A stretch of 64,000 nt of DNA from positions 248,001-312,000 of the forward strand of contig NZ_JAKJRU010000002.1 of the NCBI RefSeq assembly GCF_021726475.1, read 5' to 3'. The first letter of the stretch is position 1; the number at the start of each line of letters is the position of its first letter. This document shows, piece by piece, positions 49,678 through 59,689 of this stretch. Made by a program: the position numbers and the translations under genes. Below the pieces are notes generated by a model that worked only from the letters and a program-made list of their open reading frames with translations, searched no databases and was not told the DNA's origin. This DNA comes from Pseudomonas oligotrophica. GTDB taxonomy: Bacteria > Pseudomonadota > Gammaproteobacteria > Pseudomonadales > Pseudomonadaceae.

Positions 49678-49971
49678 TCAGGGCTGCTGGTAGTGGCCCG
49701 GCGTCGTGCCCGGCTCATGCTCGTGAACGAGGCGGGTGACGCGGATGTCGGTGATACCGAGCACCTCTGCCTGGCGAACGAGTTCCTCCTCGTCGGCACC
49801 GGCGTCGGGCATCACCAGGCTGTTCTCGGCGTCGGCATTATGCAGCCGCAGCAGACGCTCGGCGGCCTGGCCGCGGGAGAGGTCGTCCGCATCCGTCTCG
49901 ATGATCTGCGCGTGGGGGTCGTTGCGGTAGATGTAGTTCACTTCGAACTTGTGTCGGGTCTTGCCGAACAT
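49678..49971 (-). CDS. Small hypothetical protein, unrecognised
   Basis: 97-residue soluble, acidic protein that I do not recognise. No signal peptide, membrane segment or cysteine. The N-terminal part (FEVNYIYRNDPHAQIIETD) looks like two beta strands, the middle (DLSRGQAAERLLRLHNAD) is helical, and the end (GITDIRVTRLVHEHEP) returns to strand. GAGGAG lies 8 bases before the ATG, which supports expression. It stands alone between hemE and a frameshifted lipoprotein gene, in the least conserved stretch of the window. Confidence 0.7.
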   Translation of the reverse strand: MFGKTRHKFEVNYIYRNDPHAQIIETDADDLSRGQAAERLLRLHNADAENSLVMPDAGADEEELVRQAEVLGITDIRVTRLVHEHEPGTTPGHYQQP

Positions 49972-50073
49972 GCCGAGCTCCTCGAGGAATTGTCGTCATG
50001 TCAGTGGACCTGCCGCCGAAACACGTTGTTCCGAGCCCGGTGCGAAGGCGGCCGGGCTACAGGTGGCGATGGC

Positions 50074-50497
50074 TCAGTTGTAGCGGTACTTGGCCTCGAC
50101 CTTGCGCTTCTGCATGGTGTACTGGGTCAGGTCGATCTCGTTGCGTGCGAGCTGGCCTTCCAGATCGTCCATCTCCTGGTCTTCCAGCTTGCCGACATGA
50201 TGCTTGGTCGCGTGGTAATTGATGGTCTCCGCGGCACTGTGCCCGCTGACCGGATCCCAGAGAATCGACAGCGGCCAGAACAGCAGGTTGACCACGCCCA
50301 GGCCGTATTCGCGACCGTAGAACGAGCCGCCGCCAGGCAGCAGGCCAAGCGCGGTGCCCAGTGCCGGGTCCTTTTCCTCGACGGCCAGCCCCGCTGCTTC
50401 ATAGTGGCGCAGTTCGGATTTCTGGTAGGAATTGAGGCCGCTCGCGCAGCCGGTGGTCGCAATGATCGCTCCCGATGAACAGATGGGACAGCTTCAC
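50074..50497 (-). pseudogene. Lipoprotein gene broken by a one-base frameshift
   Basis: A good ribosome site (AAGGAG) and GTG at 50497 begin a frame reading VKLSHLFIGS and then diverge. In the +1 frame the sequence continues as IIATTGCASGLNSYQKSE, a lipobox-like TTGC, and runs open through LLPGGGSFYGREYGLGVVNL, LFWPLSILWDPVSGHSA and a charged helical tail ending KVEAKYRYN. Removing one base of GGGAG near 50470 would give one continuous protein of 140 residues with signal peptide VKLSHLFIGAIIATTGC. The in-frame fragment with its own GTG (50295) is only 73 residues and begins mid-domain. Either a real loss of function or a sequencing error. Confidence 0.75.
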
Positions 50498-50589
50498 AAC
50501 AGCTCCTTATTGTCTGCAGATCCAGCGCGCCTTGATGGCGCGGGCGCAGCCTGGCATGTCGTGATAGCCAAGTGACATTATTGGCGCCG

Positions 50590-51027
50590 CTAGCCGATGC
50601 CCTGTTGTCGCAGCCAGCCAAGCAGCTGTGGCAGCGGTAGCGCGCCGCTCTGCCGGGCGACTTCGCGTCCGTTGCGGAACAGGATCAGGCTGGGAATCGA
50701 GCGAATGCCAAGCTGTGCGGCAAGCTGCGCGTTGGCTTCACTGTCCAGCTTGGCCAGGCGACAGCGCCCCTGCAACTGGCTGGCCGCCTGGGCGAAGGTC
50801 GGGGCGAAGCTGCGGCAGGGGCCGCACCAGCTCGCCCATACGTCCACCAGCAGCGGCAGGTCGCCCTTGATCTGGTTGGCAAACTGGCTTGCCTGCAGCT
50901 CGAACGGCTGGGGCGAGAGCAGATCGGCCTTGCAGCGCCCGCAATGTGGCGCGTCGCTGAGCCGGGCAGCGGGAATACGGTTGAGGCTGGCGCAATGTGC
51001 GCAGGGAACGATCAATGAATCGGTCAT
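50590..51027 (-). CDS. trxC: Thioredoxin 2 (zinc-binding)
   Basis: Cytosolic thioredoxin of the TrxC type. 145 residues with an N-terminal zinc finger (Cys9, Cys12, Cys29, Cys32 in PCAHC and HCGRC), then the thioredoxin fold with WCGPC at residues 67-71 and cis-Pro in RSIPSLILF. TrxC in E. coli is induced by oxidative stress and replaces TrxA. The start at 51027 (MTDSLIVPCAHC) fits; ten upstream codons in frame are extra. Downstream, CGCGCC/GGCGCG (50526-50542) may form a small hairpin. Confidence 0.95.
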   Translation of the reverse strand: MTDSLIVPCAHCASLNRIPAARLSDAPHCGRCKADLLSPQPFELQASQFANQIKGDLPLLVDVWASWCGPCRSFAPTFAQAASQLQGRCRLAKLDSEANAQLAAQLGIRSIPSLILFRNGREVARQSGALPLPQLLGWLRQQGIG

Positions 51028-51090
51028 GGCAAGGCTCCACGGCGGTATCCCGATCAATGTGGAGCCTTGCCGGCGGATATCAAGCCACCT

Positions 51091-52368
51091 TTACCCCTTG
51101 GCGGCATCCAGTGCCTGCGCCAGGTCCGCCAGGATGTCATCGATGTGCTCGATGCCGATGGACAGGCGGATCAGATCCTCGGAGACGCCGGCACGGGCGA
51201 GCTCCTGGGCGTTGAGCTGGCGATGGGTGGTGCTCGCCGGGTGGCAGGCCAGCGACTTGGCGTCGCCGATGTTGACCAGGCGGACGATCAGCTTGAGCGC
51301 ATCGATGAAGCGCGCTCCGGCCGCCAGGCCACCGGCGATGCCGAAGCAGAGGATCGACGCCGGCTTGCCGTTCATGTAGCGCTGCGCCAGGGCGTGCTCC
51401 GGATGGTCGCTGAGGCCGGCGTACTTGACCCAGGCGACCTGCGGATGGGCGTGGAGGAACTCGGCGACCTTGCGCGCGTTCTCGCAGTGGCGCTCCATGC
51501 GCAGCGCGAGCGTCTCCAGGCCCTGCAGGATCAGGAACGAGTTGAACGGCGAAATCGCCGCACCCATGTTGCGCAGCGGCACCACGCGGCAGCGGCCGAT
51601 GAAGGCCGCCGGGCCGAACGCCTCGGTGTAGGTCACGCCGTGGTAGGAAACGTCCGGGGTGTTGAGCAGGGCGAAGCGCTCCTTGTGCTGCGTCCAGGGG
51701 AACTTGCCGGAATCGACGACGATGCCGCCGATGCTGGTGCCATGGCCGCCCATGTACTTGGTCAGCGAGTGCACGACGATGTCCGCGCCGTGTTCGAACG
51801 GGCGGCAGAGGATCGGCGTCGCCACGGTGTTGTCGACGATCAGCGGTACCCCGTGGCGATGCGCGGCATCGGCCAGCGCCTCGAGGTCGATGATGTTGCC
51901 GGCCGGGTTGCCGATGGACTCGCAGAAGACTGCCTTGGTCTTGCTGTCGATCAGCGCTTCCAGCGCGGCGATGTCGTCATGCGCGGCGAAGCGCACCTCG
52001 ATGCCCTGGCGCGGCAGGGTGTGGGCGAACAGGTTGTAGGTGCCGCCATAGAGCTTGGCCACCGAGACAATGTTGTCGCCGGTTTCGGCGATCGTCTGGA
52101 TCGCATAGGTGATCGCGGCCATGCCCGAGGCCACCGCCAGCGCGGCGATACCGCCTTCCAGCGCAGCGACACGCTGTTCGAGCACATCGGTGGTCGGGTT
52201 CATGATGCGCGTATAGATGTTGCCGGGCACCTTCAGGTCGAACAGGTCGGCGCCGTGCTGGGTGTCGTCGAACGCATAGGAGGTGGTCTGGTAGATCGGC
52301 ACCGCCACCGCCTTCGTCGTCGGATCCGGGCTGTAGCCCGCATGAATCGCCAGGGTCTCCAGTTTCAT
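51091..52368 (-). CDS. metY: O-acetylhomoserine sulfhydrylase
   Basis: PLP enzyme of the Cys/Met metabolism family, making homocysteine from O-acetylhomoserine and sulfide. 425 residues. N-terminus KLETLAIHAGYSPDPTTKAV, substrate/PLP phosphate residues in YTRIMNPTTDVLEQRVAALEGG (part shown: YTRIMNPTTDVLEQR), and the PLP lysine in VVHSLTKYMGGHGTS. The length and the inserted segments favour MetY over the shorter MetZ/O-succinylhomoserine enzyme. I see no convincing promoter in the region upstream. Confidence 0.92.
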   Translation of the reverse strand: MKLETLAIHAGYSPDPTTKAVAVPIYQTTSYAFDDTQHGADLFDLKVPGNIYTRIMNPTTDVLEQRVAALEGGIAALAVASGMAAITYAIQTIAETGDNIVSVAKLYGGTYNLFAHTLPRQGIEVRFAAHDDIAALEALIDSKTKAVFCESIGNPAGNIIDLEALADAAHRHGVPLIVDNTVATPILCRPFEHGADIVVHSLTKYMGGHGTSIGGIVVDSGKFPWTQHKERFALLNTPDVSYHGVTYTEAFGPAAFIGRCRVVPLRNMGAAISPFNSFLILQGLETLALRMERHCENARKVAEFLHAHPQVAWVKYAGLSDHPEHALAQRYMNGKPASILCFGIAGGLAAGARFIDALKLIVRLVNIGDAKSLACHPASTTHRQLNAQELARAGVSEDLIRLSIGIEHIDDILADLAQALDAAKG

Positions 52369-52489
52369 CGCGGCATGTCCTTGTTATTGGCCGGAAAGCT
52401 CCGGAGGATGCGGGCAAGGCCAATGCCGGTCAATGATCCAGGGCAACGAAGCAGGCTGTCCGACGGGGCGGCGAAAGCCGGACGACGCA

Positions 52490-52518
52490 CAAGAGAAAGC
52501 CGCGCAATGCGCGGCTTT
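52490..52518 (-). terminator. Terminator of the tRNA gene
   Basis: Read on the minus strand, AAAGCCGCGC, loop ATT, GCGCGGCTTT, then CTCTTG, starting 5 bases after the tRNA 3' end. Confidence 0.85.
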
Positions 52519-52523
52519 GAAGG

Positions 52524-52600
52524 TGGTGGGCCCACACGGACTCGAACCGTGGACCAAAGGATTATGAGTCCTCTGCTCTAACCGACTGAGCTATAGGCCC
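52524..52600 (-). tRNA. tRNA-Ile2 (anticodon CAU, lysidine-modified)
   Basis: 77-base cloverleaf with encoded CCA. Acceptor stem GGGCCTA/TGGGCCC, D-arm AGCTCAGTCGGTTAGAGCA-like, anticodon loop CTCATAA, TTCGAGT in the T-loop. CAU would normally mean methionine, but the anticodon stem and variable loop (AGGACTCATAATCCTTTGGTC region) resemble tRNA-Ile2, whose C34 is turned into lysidine by TilS to read AUA. Automatic tools often label it tRNA-Met. The position downstream of rpoD is the one I recall in Pseudomonas. Confidence 0.93.
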
Positions 52601-52616
52601 TCAGAGGGAGCGGCGG

Positions 52617-52646
52617 ATTATACCGGTGCGCTGCTGGGGGCGCCAA
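52617..52646 (-). promoter_or_regulatory. tRNA-Ile2 promoter
   Basis: Minus strand TTGGCG (52641-52646), 18 bases, perfect TATAAT (52617-52622), 16 bases before the mature tRNA 5' end. Confidence 0.7.
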
Positions 52647-52666
52647 CCGAGAAGGGCTGGGCCTGC

Positions 52667-52699
52667 GGGAAAAGAAAAACCCCGGCGGGCCGGGGTTTT
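52667..52699 (-). terminator. rpoD terminator
   Basis: Minus strand AAAACCCCGG, loop CCCG, CCGGGGTTTT then TCTTTT, 5 bases beyond the rpoD stop. Confidence 0.9.
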
Positions 52700-52704
52700 G
52701 TCGA

Positions 52705-54564
<1,860 letters not shown>

Positions 54565-54611
54565 ATAACCCTATCCACTGAAGGTTCTGGCGGGCTGAAA
54601 ACAAGCCAAGC

Positions 54612-54617
54612 ATTATA
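54612..54617 (-). promoter_or_regulatory. Internal promoter -10 ahead of rpoD
   Basis: A perfect TATAAT on the minus strand in the 67-base dnaG-rpoD gap, 48 bases before the rpoD ATG. The matching -35 would lie in the end of dnaG and is not clear. E. coli also has rpoD promoters inside or after dnaG. Confidence 0.5.
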
Positions 54618-54631
54618 GCCGAGCTAGGACC

Positions 54632-56563
54632 TCACGCGCCAGTTGAGGTCGGTTCCCTGGGTGCGGCCTTGCGATCCAACAGTGCGCGCAGGTGGTCCTT
54701 CTCCTCTGCGCTCAGGGCACCCTGGCGAGCCTTGCGCAGCAGTTGCTCGAGGCTGCGCTCGCGTTGTCTGGCGGCAAGGCTTGAAATGGTGTCGAAAAAC
54801 TGTTGTTCAAGGTTATCGGCCGAGATCAGCCATTCTTTCTCCGCCAGGGCGCGTAAAAGTCGCCCTTGGTCGGTTCCATGCCAGCGCGCGATCAGCTGCA
54901 GGCTGCGCAGGCGCGGATTTTTCTGCAGGGCGCCGATAAGGGCGACCAGCAGCTGGATGTAGGTATCGTCTTCTTCGGCAAAGTGGCTGGCATCCTCGAC
55001 CTTTAGTGCCAGTTCGGGATGGTGCAGCAGGGTGCGCAGGGTGGTCAGTGCCGGCGGTTCGACCGTCGCCGGCGTGCGCGGCCCCCGCGGCTTGAAGTCG
55101 CCGCGCTGGCCGGGCTTGCGGCCGTCCTTGTTCCACGAACGCTTGGCATCCTTGCGCGGGGCGGAGGGCGGCGGCTCGTAGCTGGAGGCGTCGTAGTCGG
55201 CCGGTAGCGCGTCGTAGTAGTGGTGGTCGTCGTGCGTGGCGGCCGCCGGCTGCGTCGGCGCAGCGCCGAGCTGGTGCAGGGCTTCGCCATTGAGGCCGGT
55301 AAGCTCGGCCAGGCGCTGGCGCATCAGCGTGCGCAGGTTGGTGCCCGGAATTTTCTCGATCAGCGGGGCGGCCAGGGTCGCCAGGTGGGCCTTGCCTTCC
55401 AGCGAGCGCGGGTCGGCCTCATCGCTCAGTTGCTGGAAGAAGTAGTCCGCCAGGGGCTGGGCGTGCTGGTTGATTCGGGCCTGGAACGCGTCGGTGCCCT
55501 CGGCACGCACCAGGCTGTCCGGGTCCTCGCCCTCGGGGAGAAACAGGAAGCGTGCCCGGCGACCGTCCTGCAGGTTCGGCAGGGTGGCTTCCAGCGCGCG
55601 CCAGGCAGCCTTGCGCCCGGCGCTGTCGCCGTCGAAGCAGAACAGCACGCTGGGCACGATGCGGAACAGTCGCTTGAGGTGCTCCTCGCTGGTGGCGGTG
55701 CCGAGCGTGGCCACCGCGTTGCGCAGGCCCTGCTGGGCGAGGGCGATGACATCCATGTAGCCCTCGACCACGATGATCTCATCGAGGTCGCGGTTGGCCT
55801 GGCGGGCTTCGTAGAGTCCGTAGAGTTCCTGGCCCTTGTGGAAGACCGGTGTCTCCGGCGAGTTCAGGTACTTGGGCTTGTCGTCGCCGAGCACGCGGCC
55901 GCCGAAGGCGATCACCCGGCCGCGGCTGTCGCGGATCGGGAACATCACGCGGTCGCGGAAGCGGTCGTAGCGCTTGCCGGTCTCGGCGTTCTCGATCAGC
56001 AGGCCGGCGTCGATCAGCGCCTTCTGCTGCAGGGTATCGCCGGCCAGGTGCTTCATCAGGTTGTCCCAGCCCGGCGGCGCGAAGCCGAGGCCGAAGTCGC
56101 GGGCGATCAGTCCGGACAGCCCGCGCCCCTTGAGGTAGTCGACCGCGGCCTTGCGCGCCGGGTGGCTCTTCAGCGCCTGGCGGTAGTAGTCGGCGGCGGC
56201 GGCGAGCAGCGGATACAGCGGCGAGTCGACAGGCTGGCGGGGCTTGTGCCCGCGACCGCTGTCCTCGCGGGGCACCTCCAGGCCGGCGCGTCGGGCCAGT
56301 TCCTCGACCGCCTGGGGGAAGTCCAGATGGTCGTGGTCCATGACGAAGCCGAGTGCATTGCCGCCGGCGCCGCAGCCGAAGCAGTAGTAGAACTGCTTGT
56401 CCGGGCTGACGCTGAAGGAGGGGGTCTTCTCGTTGTGGAAGGGGCAGCGGGCCGTATAGTTCTTGCCGGCCTTCTTCAGCTGGATGCGCGAGCCCACCAC
56501 CTCGACGATGTCGGAGCGGTTGAGCAGGTCGTCGATGAAGGATTGCGGGATCAGTCCGGCCAT
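54632..56563 (-). CDS. dnaG: DNA primase
   Basis: Synthesises RNA primers for replication. 643 residues. Zinc-binding domain CPFHNEKTPSFSVSPD with YYCFGCGAGG (CHC2 type), the RNA polymerase core and Toprim domain (IIVVEGYMDVIALAQQG; CFDGDSAGRKAAWRA with acidic metal ligands), a variable Pro/Lys-rich linker near residue 450-490, and the helical C-terminal domain that binds the DnaB helicase. Confidence 0.96.
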   Translation of the reverse strand: MAGLIPQSFIDDLLNRSDIVEVVGSRIQLKKAGKNYTARCPFHNEKTPSFSVSPDKQFYYCFGCGAGGNALGFVMDHDHLDFPQAVEELARRAGLEVPREDSGRGHKPRQPVDSPLYPLLAAAADYYRQALKSHPARKAAVDYLKGRGLSGLIARDFGLGFAPPGWDNLMKHLAGDTLQQKALIDAGLLIENAETGKRYDRFRDRVMFPIRDSRGRVIAFGGRVLGDDKPKYLNSPETPVFHKGQELYGLYEARQANRDLDEIIVVEGYMDVIALAQQGLRNAVATLGTATSEEHLKRLFRIVPSVLFCFDGDSAGRKAAWRALEATLPNLQDGRRARFLFLPEGEDPDSLVRAEGTDAFQARINQHAQPLADYFFQQLSDEADPRSLEGKAHLATLAAPLIEKIPGTNLRTLMRQRLAELTGLNGEALHQLGAAPTQPAAATHDDHHYYDALPADYDASSYEPPPSAPRKDAKRSWNKDGRKPGQRGDFKPRGPRTPATVEPPALTTLRTLLHHPELALKVEDASHFAEEDDTYIQLLVALIGALQKNPRLRSLQLIARWHGTDQGRLLRALAEKEWLISADNLEQQFFDTISSLAARQRERSLEQLLRKARQGALSAEEKDHLRALLDRKAAPREPTSTGA

Positions 56564-56599
56564 AGAAGTATCAGGTTAGCTCGCAGTGCCGGCCGGAAA

Positions 56600-56640
56600 C
56601 GAAAAAACTCCGGCCATTCGCCGGCTGGCGAAGCGGAGTC
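56600..56640 (-). terminator. Second terminator between rpsU and dnaG
   Basis: Minus strand: ACTCCG (56634-56639) and CGGAGT (56607-56612) enclose an inner TTCGCC/GGCGAA stem (56617-56632); TTTTTT follows immediately (56602-56607). It is the stronger of the two by U-tract. Confidence 0.75.
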
Positions 56641-56644
56641 TGCA

Positions 56645-56676
56645 TGCAAAAGCAAAGCCCGGCCTGAGCCGGGCTT
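56645..56676 (-). terminator. First terminator after rpsU
   Basis: Minus strand AAGCCCGGC, loop TCAG, GCCGGGCTT then TGCTTTTG, 23 bases beyond the rpsU stop. E. coli has an attenuating terminator at the same place. Confidence 0.8.
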
Positions 56677-56699
56677 GATGCGGCGTCAGCGGTACTGGA

Positions 56700-56915
56700 T
56701 CAGTACAGGCGAACGCTGCGGCGCTGCTCGCGCTGCACTTTCTTGGCGTGACGCTTGACTGCGGCAGCAGCCTTGCGCTTGCGCTCGGCAGTCGGCTTCT
56801 CGTAGAACTCGCGGGAGCGGACTTCGGCCAGAACGCCGGCCTTTTCGCAGGAGCGCTTGAAGCGACGCAGTGCTACGTCGAAGGGTTCATTCTCTTTAAC
56901 TTTGACAGCGGGCAT
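56700..56915 (-). CDS. rpsU: 30S ribosomal protein S21
   Basis: 71-residue basic small-subunit protein, first gene of the macromolecular-synthesis unit. The sequence [20 protein letters not shown] and the Lys/Arg-rich C-terminus ([14 protein letters not shown]) are diagnostic. S21 lies near the 16S 3' end and aids initiation. Confidence 0.97.
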   Translation of the reverse strand: MPAVKVKENEPFDVALRRFKRSCEKAGVLAEVRSREFYEKPTAERKRKAAAAVKRHAKKVQREQRRSVRLY

Positions 56916-56997
56916 CCAGGACTTACCTTCACTTGATTACCGGTGGCAACGCGCTTCGGCAAATGACTCGCAAGCACGCTGGTTTTAAGGGTTGCGG

Positions 56998-57026
56998 ATG
57001 TTAACGCCTCGGCTGGAGGAATGCAA
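56998..57026 (-). promoter_or_regulatory. rpsU promoter
   Basis: Minus strand TTGCAT (57021-57026), 17 bases, TAACAT (56998-57003), about 75 bases of leader to the rpsU ATG. On the plus strand a possible tsaD -10 (TAATAT, 57071-57076) lies in the same 198-base divergent gap; its -35 is not clear. Confidence 0.55.
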
Positions 57027-57113
57027 AGCCCCTGAGCGAAAAGCGCTGGCCGGTGGCCGACCGCGACGATTAATATGCACGGCTTCATTCGCTTCCCTCG
57101 GACGGTTCGACCC

Positions 57114-58139
57114 ATGCTGGTGCTGGGCCTGGAAACTTCCTGCGACGAGACCGGCGTCGCGCTCTACGACAGCGCGCAGGGCCTGCTGGCCGATGCGCTG
57201 TTCAGCCAGATCGACCTGCATCGCGTCTATGGCGGCGTGGTCCCGGAACTGGCCTCGCGCGACCACGTCAAGCGCATGCTGCCGCTGATCCGCCAGGTGC
57301 TGGCCGATGCCGGGCGCGAGGCCGCGCAGATCGACGCCATCGCCTACACCGCCGGCCCCGGGCTGGTCGGCGCGTTGCTGGTCGGCGCCTCCTGTGCGCA
57401 GGCGCTGGCGTTCGCCTGGGGCATCCCGGCGGTGGGTGTGCACCATATGGAAGGCCACCTGCTGGCACCGATGCTCGAGGAGCAGCCGCCGACGTTCCCG
57501 TTCGTCGCCCTGCTAGTGTCCGGCGGCCATACCCAGCTGGTACGCGTCGACGGCATCGGGCGTTACGAGCTGCTCGGCGAGTCGGTCGACGATGCCGCTG
57601 GCGAGGCCTTCGACAAGACCGCCAAGCTGATGGGCCTGCGCTATCCCGGCGGCCCGGAAATCGCCCGGCGGGCCGAGCAGGGCACGCCCGGGCGCTTCGT
57701 CTTCCCGCGGCCGATGACCGATCGGCCGGGGCTGGACTTCAGCTTCAGCGGGCTCAAGACCTTCACCCTCAATACCTGGCAGCAGTGCCGCAGCGCGGGC
57801 GACGACGGCGAGCAGACCCGCTGCGACATCGCCCTGGCCTTCCAGCAGGCGGTGGTCGAGACGCTGACCATCAAGTGCCGCCGGGCGCTGAAGCAGACCG
57901 GCCTGAAGTCGCTGGTGATCGCTGGCGGCGTGAGCGCCAACCGGGCGCTGCGCGAGGCGCTGCAGGCCATGCTCGGCGAGATGAAGGGGCAGGTGTTCTA
58001 TGCGCGGCCGCGTTTTTGCACCGATAACGGCGCGATGATCGCCTATGCCGGTTGCCAGCGCCTGCTGGCCGGGCAGCACGATGGACCGCAGATCGGTGTG
58101 CAGGCGCGCTGGCCGATGGAGACGCTGCCGGCGATCTAG
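57114..58139 (+). CDS. tsaD: tRNA N6-adenosine threonylcarbamoyltransferase TsaD
   Basis: Transfers threonylcarbamoyl to A37 of ANN-decoding tRNAs with TsaB and TsaE. 341 residues. N-terminus [18 protein letters not shown], metal-binding [11 protein letters not shown], and the ATP-site segments [12 protein letters not shown] and [16 protein letters not shown] are visible. The ATG at 57114 is preferred over one 39 bases upstream that adds unrelated residues. Divergent from rpsU as in E. coli. Confidence 0.96.
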   Translation: MLVLGLETSCDETGVALYDSAQGLLADALFSQIDLHRVYGGVVPELASRDHVKRMLPLIRQVLADAGREAAQIDAIAYTAGPGLVGALLVGASCAQALAFAWGIPAVGVHHMEGHLLAPMLEEQPPTFPFVALLVSGGHTQLVRVDGIGRYELLGESVDDAAGEAFDKTAKLMGLRYPGGPEIARRAEQGTPGRFVFPRPMTDRPGLDFSFSGLKTFTLNTWQQCRSAGDDGEQTRCDIALAFQQAVVETLTIKCRRALKQTGLKSLVIAGGVSANRALREALQAMLGEMKGQVFYARPRFCTDNGAMIAYAGCQRLLAGQHDGPQIGVQARWPMETLPAI

Positions 58140-58151
58140 ATCGCCCGGCGC

Positions 58152-58721
58152 TCAGAAATGCCGTTCCCGACCCGCCAGGAGCGCCTGCAGGTTGCTGCGA
58201 TGGCGCCAGACGATCAGCAGGGCGAGCAGGCTCATCGGCAACAGCGCGGCCGGTTGCTGCCAGGCCAGCAGTGGCAGGCAGACGGGCAGGGCGGTCAGCG
58301 CCGCCAGCGAGCTGGTGCGGCTCAGGCGGAACACGCTGAGCCAGGTGGCGGCGGCCAGTGCCGCGGCCGGCGGGTAGAGGCCGAGCAGCATGCCGGCCGC
58401 GGTGGCGACGCCCTTGCCGCCGCGGAAGCGGAAGTAGAGTGGGTAGAGATGGCCGAGCACGGCCGCCAGGCCTACCCAGGCCTGCTGCTGGGTGGCCAGG
58501 CCCAGCCAGGCAGCGAGGATCACCGGCAACAGGCCCTTGAGCAGATCGCCCAGCAGGGTAGCGATCGCCAGGCGGCGACCGGCCAGGCGCAGCATGTTGG
58601 TCGCGCCCGGATTGCCCGAACCGCCGGCACGCGGGTCTGGCATGCCCGACAGCCGGCTGAGCACAATGGCGAACGACAGTGAGCCGAGCAGGTAGGCGAA
58701 CAGTGTCAGCAGCCAGAACAT
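58152..58721 (-). CDS. plsY: Acyl-phosphate:glycerol-3-phosphate acyltransferase PlsY
   Basis: Inner-membrane enzyme for the first acylation of glycerol-3-phosphate. 189 residues from the third of three near ATGs (58730, 58727, 58721); the last gives [18 protein letters not shown], matching family starts. Conserved loops: [32 protein letters not shown]. Converges on tsaD (12-base gap) and is divergent from folB. Confidence 0.93.
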   Translation of the reverse strand: MFWLLTLFAYLLGSLSFAIVLSRLSGMPDPRAGGSGNPGATNMLRLAGRRLAIATLLGDLLKGLLPVILAAWLGLATQQQAWVGLAAVLGHLYPLYFRFRGGKGVATAAGMLLGLYPPAAALAAATWLSVFRLSRTSSLAALTALPVCLPLLAWQQPAALLPMSLLALLIVWRHRSNLQALLAGRERHF

Positions 58722-58795
58722 GGACATCATCCGGGGCAGGGAGCTCCTGAGTCTAACGGTGCGGCTTCGGCTTGTCGTGCCGCGGGAGAAAGGGT

Positions 58796-59149
58796 TTGGA
58801 TACAGTTTTTATCGAGGGGCTCGAGGTGGACACCGTCATCGGTGCCTACGACTGGGAGCGGGGCATCCGCCAGTGCCTGCGCCTGGATCTGACCCTCGGC
58901 TGGGACATTCGTCCTGCCGCCGAACATGACGAACTGGACAAGGCCCTGGACTACGCCAAGGTCGGCCAGGCCATCGATCGTTTCGCCGGCGCGGCGCGCT
59001 TCGAGCTGGTGGAAACCTTCGCCGAGCGGCTGGCCGCGCAGCTGATGAGCGAGTTCGGCATCCGCTGGCTGCGCCTGCGTGTGACCAAGCCGGGCGTCAA
59101 CCCGCGCGCGCGGGCGCTGGGCGTGGAGATCGAACGCGGATGCCGCTGA
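58796..59149 (+). CDS. folB: Dihydroneopterin aldolase FolB
   Basis: Cleaves dihydroneopterin in folate synthesis. 117 residues starting with TTG at 58796 ([20 protein letters not shown]), preceded by GGGAGAAAGG; the ATG 24 bases upstream in frame would add non-family residues. Key residues: Tyr in GAYDWERG, Glu in [12 protein letters not shown] and Lys in [12 protein letters not shown]. The stop overlaps folK by 10 bases. Confidence 0.92.
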   Translation: MDTVFIEGLEVDTVIGAYDWERGIRQCLRLDLTLGWDIRPAAEHDELDKALDYAKVGQAIDRFAGAARFELVETFAERLAAQLMSEFGIRWLRLRVTKPGVNPRARALGVEIERGCR

Positions 59150-59682
59150 CTCCGGTTCTGCTCGGGCTCGGCAGCAACGCCGGGCGCGAGCGCCATCTGC
59201 ACGCCGGCCTCGATGCGCTGGCGGCGCTGCTGCGCGACATGCGCTGCTCGCCGGTGTTCGAGAGCCTTGCCGTCGGCTACAAGGGTGACAACTTCTACAA
59301 CCTGGTGGTCGCCGGGCTGACCGACCTGCCGCTGACCGAGCTGGACCGGCGCCTGAAGTTCATCGAGGCCGAAAACGGCCGCTATGCGCCGGACCGCAAG
59401 GGGCTGCCGCTGGACATCGACGTGCTGCTCTACGACCAACAGGTCGGCGATTTCAACGGCCTCGAGCTGCCGCGCCCGGAAATCCTGCGCAACGCCTTCG
59501 TGCTCTGGCCACTTTCGCTGCTGGCACCCGATGGCGTGCATCCGGGCTGTGGCCGGACCTTCGCCGAGCTGTGGCGCGACAGTGCCATCGCCCAGCAACT
59601 GTGGCCGGTGGCGTTCCACTGGCGTGGCCTGTCGCTGACGCCCGAATCGCTGCTGCGGCAGTTCCCGGCGCCATCGGCCTGA
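59140..59682 (+). CDS. folK: HPPK-like 6-hydroxymethyl-dihydropterin pyrophosphokinase
   Basis: Transfers pyrophosphate from ATP to the pterin substrate. 180 residues. LLGLGSNAGRERHLHAGLDAL is the family N-terminus; the metal-binding Asp pair is in GLPLDIDVLLYD, where the usual GPRTLDLD reads GLPLDID, marking a divergent branch. In Pseudomonas a second, orthodox folK lies with panB, so this copy next to folB may be a paralogue with shifted substrate or regulation. Confidence 0.85.
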   Translation: MPLTPVLLGLGSNAGRERHLHAGLDALAALLRDMRCSPVFESLAVGYKGDNFYNLVVAGLTDLPLTELDRRLKFIEAENGRYAPDRKGLPLDIDVLLYDQQVGDFNGLELPRPEILRNAFVLWPLSLLAPDGVHPGCGRTFAELWRDSAIAQQLWPVAFHWRGLSLTPESLLRQFPAPSA

Positions 59683-59689
59683 GCGGCGG

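Noticed and set aside
52524..52600. Labelling the CAU tRNA as elongator or initiator methionine
   Set aside because: Anticodon-stem and variable-loop sequence resemble tRNA-Ile2; initiator features (mismatch at 1-72, three G-C pairs in the anticodon stem) are absent. Elongator Met is still possible.
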